The notes beneath the pieces are model-generated. The model was not told the DNA's origin. It did no database searches and saw only the letters and a program-made list of their open reading frames with translations. Of a stretch of DNA of 64,000 nucleotides, positions 22,959-33,600 are shown piece by piece (positions within the stretch are counted from its first letter, which is position 1; every line of letters begins with the position of its first letter). Made by a program: the position numbers and the translations under genes. Origin of the DNA: Pyrus communis (lineage: Eukaryota > Streptophyta > Magnoliopsida > Rosales > Rosaceae); assembly GCF_963583255.1 (NCBI RefSeq), contig NC_084806.1, positions 24,116,735 to 24,180,734 on the forward strand, given 5' to 3'.

Positions 22959-24449
22959 GACTATTGAACAAAAATAAAAACAAAACAATTCAAAATCAAT
23001 ACACAATCTTTTATGCATATAACAATAAATAACAACAAAATGTAACAACAACTTTTTATTAATCTGTTGCAAAACTAAATTCCAATCTTTATAAAACAAA
23101 TCAGTACCTATTTGTGAAACAATGTACGTATAAAAATGAACAAAAAAAACACTATTTCTAAAACACAACAATCGCAAAACAAAAAGAAAACTAAAAAATA
23201 ATTATAATAAACACTGTTTCATAAAAAAATAACACTATTTTTGAAAAATGTTAAACAAATCAAATGTGATGAACACGAATTAATTCATAATAAATTTCTG
23301 AAAAATTAAAACAAAACCAATATGAACAATATACAATATAAACAAAACAAAAAAAAGACAAAACAAATCAAAACTTACCTGAGATTCTTTGAAATAAGAA
23401 ACTGCTAACTTAAAATTTCAAAAACCAGAATCAATTTGCTAATCTGAAAACAAATCAACAAAAATATATAAGTCAAAAGAAAAAGCTAAGCGTATTACAT
23501 GCATAAAAAAATAAAATATAAAAAATAAAAACACACACACAACAACAACAACAACAACAACAACAAAATTGCATTCAAAACTGCAAAAATAATGCCGATC
23601 AACTCCAAACGAAAATCTAATCAAAATATGAAAGACGATCACTCCAGTGAAATATTCAACAACGACGAACAATACCAATGACAACGATTCAATAAAATCT
23701 TAGAACATGTAAACACTACGAAACGGTTCTGAAACAAAGGATTGTTTTGGAAATCCCCCTAACAGGAACGAAGAACACGGCGATCGGGATTTGAAAATGC
23801 ACTTTCAAAATATTCATCGGCAAGCAACACTCAAACCACTCAACCAGATTCAGAAAAAAAAAAAATTGAAGAACAATGCACAACGAAGAACTCTGCAACT
23901 CTTCTGCAAAATTAAAAATTCAATTAGTTAGGTTAAGCTAAGTCCAAAAGAACTAATCTAACATAATAATTAAGTTATGGTAACCAAATCCGTTAGGGGT
24001 AAAATTGACAAATCACCATGTTATTTTGGTTGGGCCATTTCATTTGGGCTTATATAAAAGTGGGCTTTATACTAACAATTAAATAAACTTCCAATAAGGT
24101 TTTTGGTTAAAAGCTAAAGTTTTCAAGTCCTTTTGGTTAGTTTTTCTTTAACAAAATGAAAGGTTGGCCTTTAATCCTCGTTTTTGTTGGTTTGCACATG
24201 CTTAATAAAAAAACCCTAACTAAAGTCTAAAGTGTGCTAAAGGTGCTAAAAGTCTAAACCATTGCTGCCGTCAGCCATTCCCATTTCTGCAATTGCAGAT
24301 CCAGTTTTGTCCCTCATCTTCCTCTTCAAATTTCTCCAACCATTGTCGACATATTCGTTCGCAATTGCAGATCAATTTTGTTTGAACATTGAGCTGGAGA
24401 TGGTGAGACTCGGGGAGACAAATCGACTTTCGCAACATATGTTCTTTCT
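22959..24449. other. AT-rich stretch with no supported gene
   Basis: It probably includes the 5' leader of MULE 1. It contains a short (ACA)n microsatellite at about 23537-23568. Open frames here are low-complexity. The part from about 23940 to 24240 has GGTTGGGCC/GGGCTT phrases but no motif I recognise. Confidence 0.4.
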
Positions 24450-24590
24450 CAGGCTGCTAAACCGCCCAGGCGGCAGTCTTACGCCGCCTAATAATCTTGT
24501 AGATTTTAGAAAAAATTTTGGGTTAATCGTGGCAGAGCACCGCTGCCCAATGCCTAGGTAACCGCCTATACCGTTTTTTAGAACACTAAT
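24450..24590. mobile_element. fragment of an hAT-like GTTCTAAAA MITE
   Basis: CCGCCTA-rich inverted-repeat sequence ends TTTTTTAGAACAC, whose reverse complement GTGTTCTAAAAAACGG resembles the ends of the element at 36519-37011. Only one end is visible, so it is a fragment or a diverged copy. It abuts MULE 2 coding sequence. Confidence 0.45.
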
Positions 24591-24839
24591 TCAAATGCCC
24601 ATGATATCAGTCAGTAATGAAAATCTTGAGCCAAATGTTAAACAAACCACATCTAATTGTCTTCATTTTCTTTGTCAATGATACCATACCACATGAAAAT
24701 CTCTGTCTAAAACACAAAGCAAAATAAATAAATAAATGTATAAGAAAACTAATTCTACAAAACAAATGAAAAACCAAATTTGTATCAAATGCAAAACTGA
24801 TTCTGCAATAATAAAAATTTTGATTTTAAATAAAGTAAC

Positions 24840-25767
24840 GGCTAAATCAGATAAATGGTCTATGTGGTCGTAAAGTATTCGGAAGATAGCCCCTGTGGTA
24901 AAATATTCAGAGTTAAACCCTTGTGGTAAAGTCTGTTAGGATTTATGCCCAAACGAAAGCTCTCATTAGTTCGTTTCTTAGACTAGGTATCCAAAAATTG
25001 ATTGTATGCACTAGCTGGGATCCCACTACCTGCATTAGCAGGCCCTATCGACGAGGAAGACATAAGGAAGAGAAAAGGTGTGCCCACTACCAAAATCAAA
25101 TCGCCTAAACTTCTAGTTCTTGACCCTTTTCTGCTACTTCTAGATTTCCCCTCTTCTAATTCCAAATCCTCATTTTCTTCCTCCTTGATTGTGAACAAAA
25201 ACCTTGGTGGGCCAGCCAGATTGTGCAGCCTCATAAGCTTTGAGATTTCCACATTTTCTTTCTCATTGAGCTTTAACAGAAAATCCTTGCTCGAACCTAG
25301 CTCTAAATCTGGCTCACTAAATTCTCATGGGAATTTGAATTTCCATTGCTACTGTGTGAAAAAGAATTATGTTTTTTGAAGCAATTAAATTGGAAGATTT
25401 CCTTTGCGTGGTTGCTGATGTAATCATCATATTCTTCTTCCTCAATATCCCTATTGGTGATTCTCTTCTTCCACCATAGCAGGTAGTAAAGCTCTGCAAC
25501 AAGTGCCAATCGTAGGCACCCAAAAACTATGCTCAACCTAATTCCCAATACACTGAAAGATTCCATTTTTCTCTGGAATATCATAGCCTCATAGCTCTCA
25601 ATTCCTAATGTGGAGTCTAACGGAGAAACTAATGGGAGTTTTAGTTTGGATATAAATCCTATCAGACTTTAACCCAAGGGTTTAAATCCGAATTTTTTTT
25701 TTTTTTTACCGTAGGGGCTATCTTTCGAATACCTTATAACCACGAAGACTATTTATCCAATTTGGCC
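24840..25767. mobile_element. Pack-MULE carrying a captured gene fragment
   Basis: A 928-bp element with long terminal inverted repeats of about 110-130 bp. The left end starts GGCTAAATCAGATAAATGG and the right end, reverse-complemented, starts GGCCAAATTGGATAAATAG. Both arms continue with AGATAGCCCCT...GGTAAA, AAACCCTTG and AGGATTTAT. The flanks are TAAAGTAAC (24831-24839) and TAAAGTAAT (25768-25776), a 9-bp duplication with one mismatch, the size made by Mutator-like transposases. Between the arms lies coding sequence for a plant membrane protein (next feature) and no transposase, which is the definition of a Pack-MULE. Confidence 0.88.
24983..25566 (-). pseudogene. captured 5' part of a conserved plant membrane-protein gene
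   Basis: From MESFSVLGIRLSIVFGCLRL at 25566 the frame has one N-terminal hydrophobic segment, then ELYYLLWWKKRITNRDIEEE. It shifts by one base near 25305 (HENLVSQI-stop versus SEPDLELGSSKDFLLKLNEK) and goes on with LAGPPRFLFTIKEEENEDLE to LGDLILVVGTPF. This matches an uncharacterised plant family of small single-pass membrane proteins. In family members I recall, a TPP-rich segment and a conserved C-terminus follow VGTPF. Here the sequence changes at that point to unrelated residues and stops at 24983. So the 5' part of a gene was captured, truncated and then frameshifted. Function of the parent protein is unknown to me. Confidence 0.75.
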
Positions 25768-27046
25768 TAAAGTAATCAACTGATTTTGAATAAAAGAAAA
25801 AAAAAATTTCTTCATAAACTGATTTTGCACAAAGTAATAAATTGATTCTGTGCAGTAATAAACCGATTTTGCACAAAGTAATAAACTGATTCTGCGATGA
25901 ATAAATGTTGAAATTCAAACAATATCACAATTCTAAAAATAAAAAACTGAACCTGTAATCTATCACATTAAAAACTTATCATTATTTGCACTTTTAGCAC
26001 AACAACCAAGAAAAGTACCAATATATCTTCCCTTCAAAAACGTTCTATCAAGGAACAACATTGGTCTACACATCGGAATCCTTTAATACAAGCACCAAAA
26101 GATATAAATGACCTTTCAAACCGTTTGGTATCATTACAAAGTTTTAAAGAACAAAAGGATCCATCATTGGCACGTACAAACTCATCAAGATACCAAGGCA
26201 AAAATCTTAAAGAGAGTCTCATCACCATTAACCTCATTATATGCAATCTCTTTACCATGCCAAGGTGCATGGTGTTTAACACTAAAACCATAACTCTCCT
26301 TCATTTCCCTCATAACATCCTTTCCCTTAATAGACAGATTTGAACAAACCTTGGTAGCCAAAAAAGAAGATAAAATAGAAAGACCAAACCCTTTATTCTC
26401 ATTTTGACGAATACGTCCAGTCCAAGTATGAATATGATTTAATTCTTTAATAATAAAAGAATCATTAGGCTGTTGCACAATAGCATGAACACACCATTGA
26501 CATCCCTTCAATAGTTTTTTTGAGCAAACAACAGTGACGCACTTCCAATCATTCCTAGTGTAGTTAAAAACAAAACCAACCTTAATGGAGTATTGTATAA
26601 GTTTTATACGAAACTCAACTGCACCATCTTCATAACTTTGACCCTTGTAAGAAATATAACTCCAGCACTCATTTGTTGCATAATGGTGACGTCCATAAGA
26701 ACCATATTAGCCCCAGTATTGGTTCTCATTTCCAGTATTAGTAATTTCACTTAAACAAGAGGACGATGCACTACTAGTAGAAATAACAAACATCTTATTC
26801 TAATCATGAACATAAACTTCAATCGCTAGATTAGAAATCAAATTATTCACCAATAGAAAGGTCTGAATATCTTCATTGTACTCTAATAAACAGTTTGCTT
26901 CACCGCCATATAATGAGTATCTTAACAAAAAAACCTCCCAACAACTAACTAGAAAACATAGAAGTTAATTATCCACACAAATCCTCGTAACTAGCATATA
27001 GATAAAGTGGCACACCTATTGCGCAATTTTCGGAGGACGATGGCAT

Positions 27047-27399
27047 TATGAGAAAGTTGCTTCTAGACTTTTATACAAGTTCAGGCAAACAGAAACCCAA
27101 CAAGATTATCATCTTGGTGTATTTATATTTCATCGAGTTACGTGTTACACTTCCAAACCTTGGAAGTCTTTTTTTTTAAAGGTTGCAAGTATTAGATGTT
27201 GTTTAGCAACACATTTCCACCCGTAGACTAACGATTAGACTGAAGCGAGTTACTCAAACTTTAATGGACATGTTGCATTTTGTTCGCCCCACGAGTTGTA
27301 TGGTTGTAACATACCATTATCTTTATTTTAGTTGCTTGTGATTATGTGTAGCAAATGATTTCAAATTTCGAGGATGAAATTTTCTTAAGGGGGGTAGAT
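27047..27399 (+). mobile_element. 3' scrap of a gypsy interior plus polypurine tract
   Basis: The last part has the typical gypsy 3' end: TTTCGAGGATGAAATTTTC, then TTAAGGGGGGTAGAT directly before an LTR starting TGTAACAG at 27400. No pol motif is visible upstream, because MULE 2 begins by 27046. The rest of the element is missing or was removed by deletion. The exact breakpoint between MULE leader and gypsy remnant is not visible. Confidence 0.65.
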
Positions 27400-28996
27400 T
27401 GTAACAGTTCGTCCCTAGAAATTATGAATTTTAATAAGTGAAGTTACGAAAATGCCCTTTGAGGTAAAGTGTTGACTCTTGTTGACTGTCGTGTTGTGTC
27501 ACGTAAGAATTATTTTCTTGGCGTATTTTTGCAGTACTTATTGCTATGGACGCGTGGGCACAAACGGGGTGTGATTTGGAGTTATAACGAGAGAGTTATT
27601 AACGTTTAAAGTTAGGGATAAAATGGTAATTTTAATTGATTTAAAAGGCTCCAGATTTCTGGAGCAAATATCTGTGAAGCCACTTGTGTGGTTGGGATAA
27701 AAGGGAAGAAAGAAACGGATGGCTGGGATGAGAAGGAGAGAAGAGAAATGAGAGGAGGGGTAGGATCAGACCCAATCAAAAATTAGAGTAAGGAGGGAAA
27801 GGAGGGAACAAATCTCCCCTCTTTTTTTGTTGGACTCGTGTACCCATGCCACCCAACCCGTTTGGCCGGGGTTATTCCGGCCAATGTTGACCCAATTGTC
27901 CAGCGATTTATGTCAAATTAACACTTAGGAAACACTCCATGACCTTCCCTCTACCAATTACAACCCAAAATTTATGAAGTTTGACCTTGATTTGATGAAA
28001 ATCGTACCCATGGGCGCAATGAACCCGTGTATTCGATCCTCTAAATCTGAAGTGATTTCATCCAATTACTACCACCATTAGACTCTCCTTAAGGTCTAGA
28101 ACAAAGCCCTAACAAGTTTTGGAGCGTCGGGTTCGATTTGAGGACAAATTGGAGAACACCCAATTTAAAGGTTCCATACGGTTCAAGCTAAATTGAGGCT
28201 TTTCCCGGCCAAATTGGCCTTAGTCACAGGTATGAAAGTTGTTCTACTTACTGAGATCTTCATTTCTGTGAAATTTGGTAATTTTGGAAATAGTTGAATT
28301 TTTCGGCGAGTTTGGGTTGCTGACCGCCACCAGCGGTGGCGCGTGGTCAGTGGGCCGCCAATGCTATTTTTAGGCTATATTAAATGTCTTGTATTCAGTT
28401 TTGATATTTGAATGACGTAGGTTGATCATTGGAACCTAAATTCTCTACGATACGTTATTAGGTATTTATGTGAATCGACGATCCGACCATCGGATTGTGA
28501 CTAAACTTTAATATGTTATAGTGCATAATATTTGAGGATCACAGGAATTTATGGATTGGGAATCCGACGTACGGATCTTCCCGAATTGGAATTGTAAGTT
28601 CGTAAAATAAATGTTAACAACCACTTTGTTTTGGCAATTGGCGGAGATCCAACCGTTGGATCATAATGAAATTTTAGGATGATGTTTTAGAAGCATAATG
28701 TGAATCCTTGAAAGTTACTGATCGAAAATCCGAGGAGCGGATCTTCAGGATTGAATTATGTAGGGATGTGGACGCTACCACCGGTCGTTGACCGACGATC
28801 GACTTGTGGTCAATGGGGCTTAATCACTCTAAAACGTCTTTAGGGATGTGTTTTACATAAATTACATGATCTGTTGATAAGAATTCTGAGATGTGGTTGA
28901 TAATTGTCCTTGGCGCCGGTCGCTCGGGACGCCTCAATGGTTGTGCTAGGAAGTTGTAGCACAGACTCCAGGTGAGTGGATCTTTTCCTTTCTATC

Positions 28997-29029
<33 letters not shown>
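28997..29029. repeat. (TA)n microsatellite
   Basis: About 16 TA units followed by CATA repeats, inside the LTR. Confidence 0.95.
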
Positions 29030-29033
<4 letters not shown>

Positions 29034-29949
29034 CATACATATGATTGATAATTACACAAACGTTATTAAGTTGATTTATGCATATTACCCACTTGTAATT
29101 ATTATGAATACCTTGAGGCACAGTGCGAACTACGAATGGTTTGATCCCTGTTTAGGGTATGTAGGCAGTCTAACGAGACGTTAGATGCAGCCATATAATA
29201 AATGAGACTAAATAATTGGGATAATAGCCTTGCTTGAGGAATTGAGCAATGTGAGGGACATGGGTGGAAAATGTGAGATTTAACCTTATGTTTTGGTGAA
29301 TAAATGTTGGTCATAAAACAAAGAGTGATAAAGCAAGAAAATTGAATTAAGCAAAACGTAAGTAATGATAATTAATTAAACTAGTGTCTAGTTGGGCTTT
29401 TCACCAATAATTATTTCTAAAAGTAAATAGTTTGGGAGTAGGGCATTATTGATTGTATATTTTACGCCGTATTATATATTTTGGGAATACTATGAAATGC
29501 ATGATTCTTAGATTTGCATCATGGCATATTCTTATATATATTACCTGAACCTAATTATTGTGAATGCTTTGAAGTGCCAAATGACGCTGCAGACGCTCAG
29601 GTAAGTTTCAGGTGAGTACATGTTGATGATAGTGATGGTAGTGAGTATGATTGTGTTGAGATGTATTTAATGCTCATTATCCTGCACCTCGGTGTTAGTG
29701 CTCCGCTCGTAGCTAGGGCCTAGCCTTCACGTGATCGTTCACCTCCCGCACCACACGCTCACCTTGGATCCAAGGTAGGTGCCAACCTGTCGTACAGACC
29801 ACATTAGGTGGTCCGACTCGTAGGTGACTTGCGATACTTCGCACAGCCTTCACGTGATCGTAGCACCTGAGTGTATTTATTTACACCCAGCCTGTCGTAT
29901 AGACCACTTTAGGTGGTTCCGACTCGTGTGCAGGATTTGGTAGATGAGC

Positions 29950-30190
29950 TAATTGATGAGATATGGATAAGTCGTACATGTCACTTTAGGTGACTCCGAC
30001 TTATATGCTATCCATGATTGATGAGATATGTGATGAGATATGGATAAGTCGTATAGGTCACTTTAGGTGACTTCGACTTATATGCCAGCCAAGATTGATG
30101 AGATATGTGATGAGATATGGATAAGTCGTATAGGTCACTTTAGGTGAGTTCGACTTATATGCTAGCAATGATTGATGAGATAATTGATGA
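29950..30190. repeat. 77-bp tandem repeat carrying a stem-loop
   Basis: Three units at an exact 77-bp period. Each contains AAGTCG...GTCAC-TTTAG-GTGAC...CGACTT (inner stems start at 29980, 30057 and 30134). The duplication amplified one of the LTR hairpins. Confidence 0.9.
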
Positions 30191-30394
30191 GATATGGATT
30201 CAACCGTACATGTCATGTGAGGTGACTCTAACTAATATGTTGATGAGCTATTAGTTCAGCTGTACAGGCCACCAAAAGTGGATTCGGTTGACATACCATT
30301 TCATATTACTTTATTTCACTTAGGTTACTTATTCTGTGTTGTGAGATATTTGGTGTGGCATATTTATGAATTTCACTATTCAGAGCATGGTATT

Positions 30395-30396
<2 letters not shown>

Positions 30397-30424
<28 letters not shown>
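30397..30424. repeat. (TA)n microsatellite
   Basis: About 14 TA units inside the LTR. Confidence 0.95.
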
Positions 30425-30431
<7 letters not shown>

Positions 30432-30847
30432 GCTATTTTCTGGGAAAGTATACAGGTGTTACGGCGAGGGGTTACTACCTTTGGTAATTGAAATTGGTTT
30501 GAAAAGTTTTGTTTCACTCACTCACATTTTCTATTTATGCACCCCTCCAGGTACTAGCAGCAGAGTTTCCGTATCAACGAGGATTTGTGGCACTTTCCAG
30601 TACAAGTGGCTTCTTTTGATGGTATAATCATTATCTTACCTTACTGTACTTTACTTATGCTTTGTACCACGCGTGAAATGGGTACAGATCCTCTCACCGC
30701 GCACTCGTGTACTTAGGCACTTTTAGATTTTAATTTATTCACATTTTATACATTATCACACTTATGACTTCGTCACCTTCCTGGTGTTGGCCAGCACGCC
30801 TCGATTCAGGATCCTAGTGGATATTCTAGATCGGGTGTGTCATATGC

Positions 30848-33043
30848 TGTGACAGCCCGTCCCAAAATTCATGTTAACGTACGTGTGAAATTACAACTTT
30901 GCCCCTAATTCGTTTCGTTATGTTTTTGGTTGCTTGGTGTGGTGTTGGCAGGTGCTGGGCCACACACACACACTCACTGTCTCTATCCCTTTCTCTGTCT
31001 CTTTCCCTGTCTTTCTCTCTCTCCCGAGCTCCTTTCTTTCTTCTTCTTCCTTCGAACTCGTACGGACACACACACAACTACGCTAAATCATCATAGATCG
31101 AGGAAACTAAGGGCACAGTCGAGATCGTGAAGTTCGTGGGAGCATAATCGTACCATTTTCAGGTAAGAAATCCGTCGTTTTCACGTCGTTTCGACAATGG
31201 CAGATTTGTGTACTGTTCATGCAAACTTATTTCTTCACGTTTTTGGGAATTTGAAGTTCATAGATAGCTTGGTGGTGTCCCAAGGAGCCTTGGAGTGCTT
31301 CGTTGGACGAATTTGGACGTCGGGATAGCTTGGTTAGAAGTTGGCCGGTTTTGGTTTGTGTGGACAGGTATGATCTAGTGATTTTTAGCCCTTGAAACTT
31401 GTGTAACGTTGTTCTACTAGTCCTAAGCTTCATTTTGGTTCAAGAATCGTGAAAAATGGTTGAGAATCGAGCGAGAAAACACGAGTTGCAGGTTTCCCAG
31501 TTTTCCGGCACCGGCGACGGCACCGGAGGTTCACCGGGGAAGGAGACGGAATATTCCGTCAGACTTGACGGAATATTCCTGAAGCCGTTGACGGAATCCG
31601 TTAGAACTAACGGAATATTCCTCACGGCGTCAGTTGACGCCGTCAGCGTGCCAGGCACGTGCCTGCGCGTGGCCGGCGCATAAGGGCGCGTGCGGCGGAG
31701 GAAAATTTTTCTAAAAATATGGTTGTGATCCTGAGGTTGTGTAGAGCACGTTGGTATATTCTTTTGTCCATTTTGAGCAATGTATGAGAAGTTATTACGA
31801 GAAGTTGGTTATGTGCTTTAAAATTAATGTTTTTATAGTTATTTCGCATATAGGTGATACGTACCCCGAGGACGAGCGTGCGCACTCGAGGCAGGGGGGC
31901 TACGACCCTTCCACTTACCAGTGAGTGGGCTTTTGATTTTCCGTATATACCTATATACTATATTTTCCTAGAAATTGAATTAATATTTATTAGTTATGCC
32001 ATGCGTTACATTATCATTATTCATGCATCGTGGGTTATGTTAGTAATTGCATATATATATACATATGCATATTGGGTGCTGTGGACGCGCAGGTAAGTGC
32101 CAGGTAAGTGTTGTTCATATTTACATTCAGTAGTAGTTTGAGATGCTTAGAGAACTCATAACCTGCACCCCCGGTGTTAGTGCTCCCGCCCAGAGTAGGG
32201 CACAGTCCTTCACGTCATGTTCACCTCCCGCACCACACGCTCAGCTTGGATCCAAGTTAGGTGCACAGTCCTGTCGTACAGACCACATTAGGTGGTTCCG
32301 ACTCGTAGGTGACCCGCGATTATTCGCACAGCCTTCACGTGATCGTAGCACTAGAGCGTATATATATGTTACACCCAGGCCTGTCGTACAGACCACTTTA
32401 GTTGGTTCCGACTCGTGGGCAGGTTCAGTTATTGAGTTTGAGATTTGAGCTCTATATGCAGCCGTACAAGTCACATTAGGTGACTCCGGCTGCCAGATTA
32501 CATGCTATTGTTATGATTTATACCTGAGCACTTGCATTGTATTATGAGATTCCGACATGGCATATTCTTGAGCATGATTGGCATATCTTTGAGCATGACT
32601 GGCATATCTATACATACGTATATATGTTATTTTCTGGGAAAGTATACAGGTTTTACGGCGAGGGGTTAGTTTGTGTTTTACTAAATGATTTTAGAAAAGA
32701 TTTGTTTTTGCCCACTCACGCTTTTGTTTTGCGCCCCTCTAGGTTCTAGTTGCTTAGCAGTTTCGGTGGTTTCCCAGAGGGTTCTCCCGGCTTTTCTGAC
32801 AGATACTCACCAGCGTATGGTCACCTTCGGGTGTACTATTGTCGCATCCTTTCTTTTGGACTGCTGTAGGCTTGCTCTGAATTTGTGTCTCACATACGCT
32901 AGCACTTGTTTTAGTACTTTGTATGCTAGTTTTTAATTATTCGTACTTTTTATATTACTATCATATTAGCTTCCGCACGTGCACATGGTTATGTCACCTC
33001 CGTGTGACGGCCAGCACGCCCTAATCTCAGTCGGGGTGTGTCA
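30848..33043 (+). repeat. solo LTR of a gypsy chromovirus relative
   Basis: 2196 bp, TGTGACAGCCCG to GTGTGTCA, flanked by TATGC at 30843-30847 and 33044-33048. No interior or second LTR follows, so it is a solo LTR left by LTR-LTR recombination. It is related to but distinct from the LTR at 16944. It holds a CT-rich tract (30979-31022), a palindrome-rich segment (31540-31670) and three stem-loops, the third with a seven-base outer stem (32458-32493). Confidence 0.92.
31545..31665. repeat. cluster of perfect palindromes in the solo LTR
   Basis: GACGGAATATTCCGTC (31545-31560) is a perfect 16-bp palindrome. Further TTGACGGAATATTCC and AACGGAATATTCC half-repeats follow, then GTCAGTTGACGCCGTCAG, then the perfect palindrome CAGGCACGTGCCTG (31652-31665). 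The same last palindrome occurs at 17777-17790 in the chromovirus 3' LTR. Confidence 0.9.
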
Positions 33044-33048
33044 TATGC

Positions 33049-33410
33049 AGACATTTTTTTGTGTAAATCCAATCAATACATATATCTAACTATGTAAAAC
33101 TAATTTTGTTAAATTGATTCTGTTGAATAATGTTGAAATTTTTAATTGATTCTGCCTAATCAAAACATTTTTTTCTGCGAGACTGAACATAACTCAGCCG
33201 CTCAAGCAACTGCAAGCTGGTTAACTGTTGTTCTTATCCTTTTTTTAACGTTAAACACAATGTAGCTTATGAATGGAATTATGGAAAGTCACCTGAGGAA
33301 ACCATGATTATTGATTTCAATCGCAAGCAGATTGTGAAGGAATATCCCTTTGCAAAATCCAATTCATAAAAAAATTTATGAATGCTTTTCCCCCTCCCCC
33401 AATATAAACA
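33049..33410. other. AT-rich flank, nothing supported
   Basis: No gene or repeat that I can identify between the solo LTR and the SINE-like sequence. Confidence 0.4.
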
Positions 33411-33419
33411 ACCCCACCC

Positions 33420-33600
33420 GAATAGTAAAAACGTGATAATTAAGAATAGAAAATGCATGGAGGAGTGAGCTGAGCCTTATAATAGATTAGCAATAATGTG
33501 ATTCAAATTCATCATTGGCGAGAATCGAACCTAAGACCTCTCACTTACAAGTGAAGAAGAATATCACTACTATAGAACTAAATGACCATTAATACATGAT
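33420..33600 (-). mobile_element. tRNA-derived SINE, minus strand, degraded
   Basis: The minus strand carries an RNA polymerase III box-B-like GGTTCGATTCT (33521-33531) preceded by TCACTTGTAAGTGAGAGGTC. Upstream there is a box-A-like TAGTAGTGATATT. The arrangement is that of plant tRNA-related SINEs. Exact ends and a duplication are not clear. Confidence 0.5.

Larger units (their letters stand above)
24591..27046 (-). pseudogene. Mutator-like transposase 2, decayed and interrupted
   Basis: Start candidate MPSSSENCAIGVPLYLYASY at 27046. It continues with LRYSLYGGEANCLLEYNEDI (about 26900), a DNA-binding domain (MKGCQWCVHAIVQQPNDSF and ELNHIHTW, 26430-26511), and SVKHHAPWHGKEIAYNEVNG. Then comes RFLPWYLDEFVRANDGSFC and the first catalytic Asp in FLDRTFLKGRYIGTFLGCCA (about 26000-26070). 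The coding then stops, and continues beyond a Pack-MULE at about 24600-24700 with GIIDKENEDN-stop-MWFV and HLAQDFHY, the DNWMWFL block that follows in MULE transposases. So the Pack-MULE sits in what looks like an intron. It is related to, but clearly different from, MULE 1. Stops and frameshifts abolish function. Confidence 0.8.
27400..30842 (+). repeat. gypsy 3' LTR, enlarged, element otherwise lost
   Basis: 3443 bp from TGTAACAG to GTGTGTCA. The second half (about 29570-30842) is clearly related to the LTRs at 666, 16944 and 30848, including the block CGCACCACACGCTC...TTGGATCCAAGGTAGG. The first half is unlike them. It contains seven stem-loops, three of them in a 77-bp tandem triplication (about 29950-30190), and TA microsatellites at about 28997-29029 and 30397-30424. 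A purine tract precedes it, so it is a 3' LTR rather than a solo LTR. Confidence 0.85.

Noticed and set aside
24262..24561. 99-aa + ORF
   Set aside because: Runs into the hAT-like MITE fragment and has no domain; probably chance.
25002..25379. 125-aa + ORF in the Pack-MULE
   Set aside because: Antisense shadow of the captured membrane-protein fragment, whose minus-strand reading matches a known family.
29950..30190. Regularly spaced repeats resembling a CRISPR array
   Set aside because: Period is exactly 77 bp with the 'spacers' themselves repeated; this is a tandem duplication in a plant LTR, and no cas genes exist.
30874..31130. ORFs with SLSLSL / RERDRE runs
   Set aside because: Translations of a CT-rich tract in the solo LTR.
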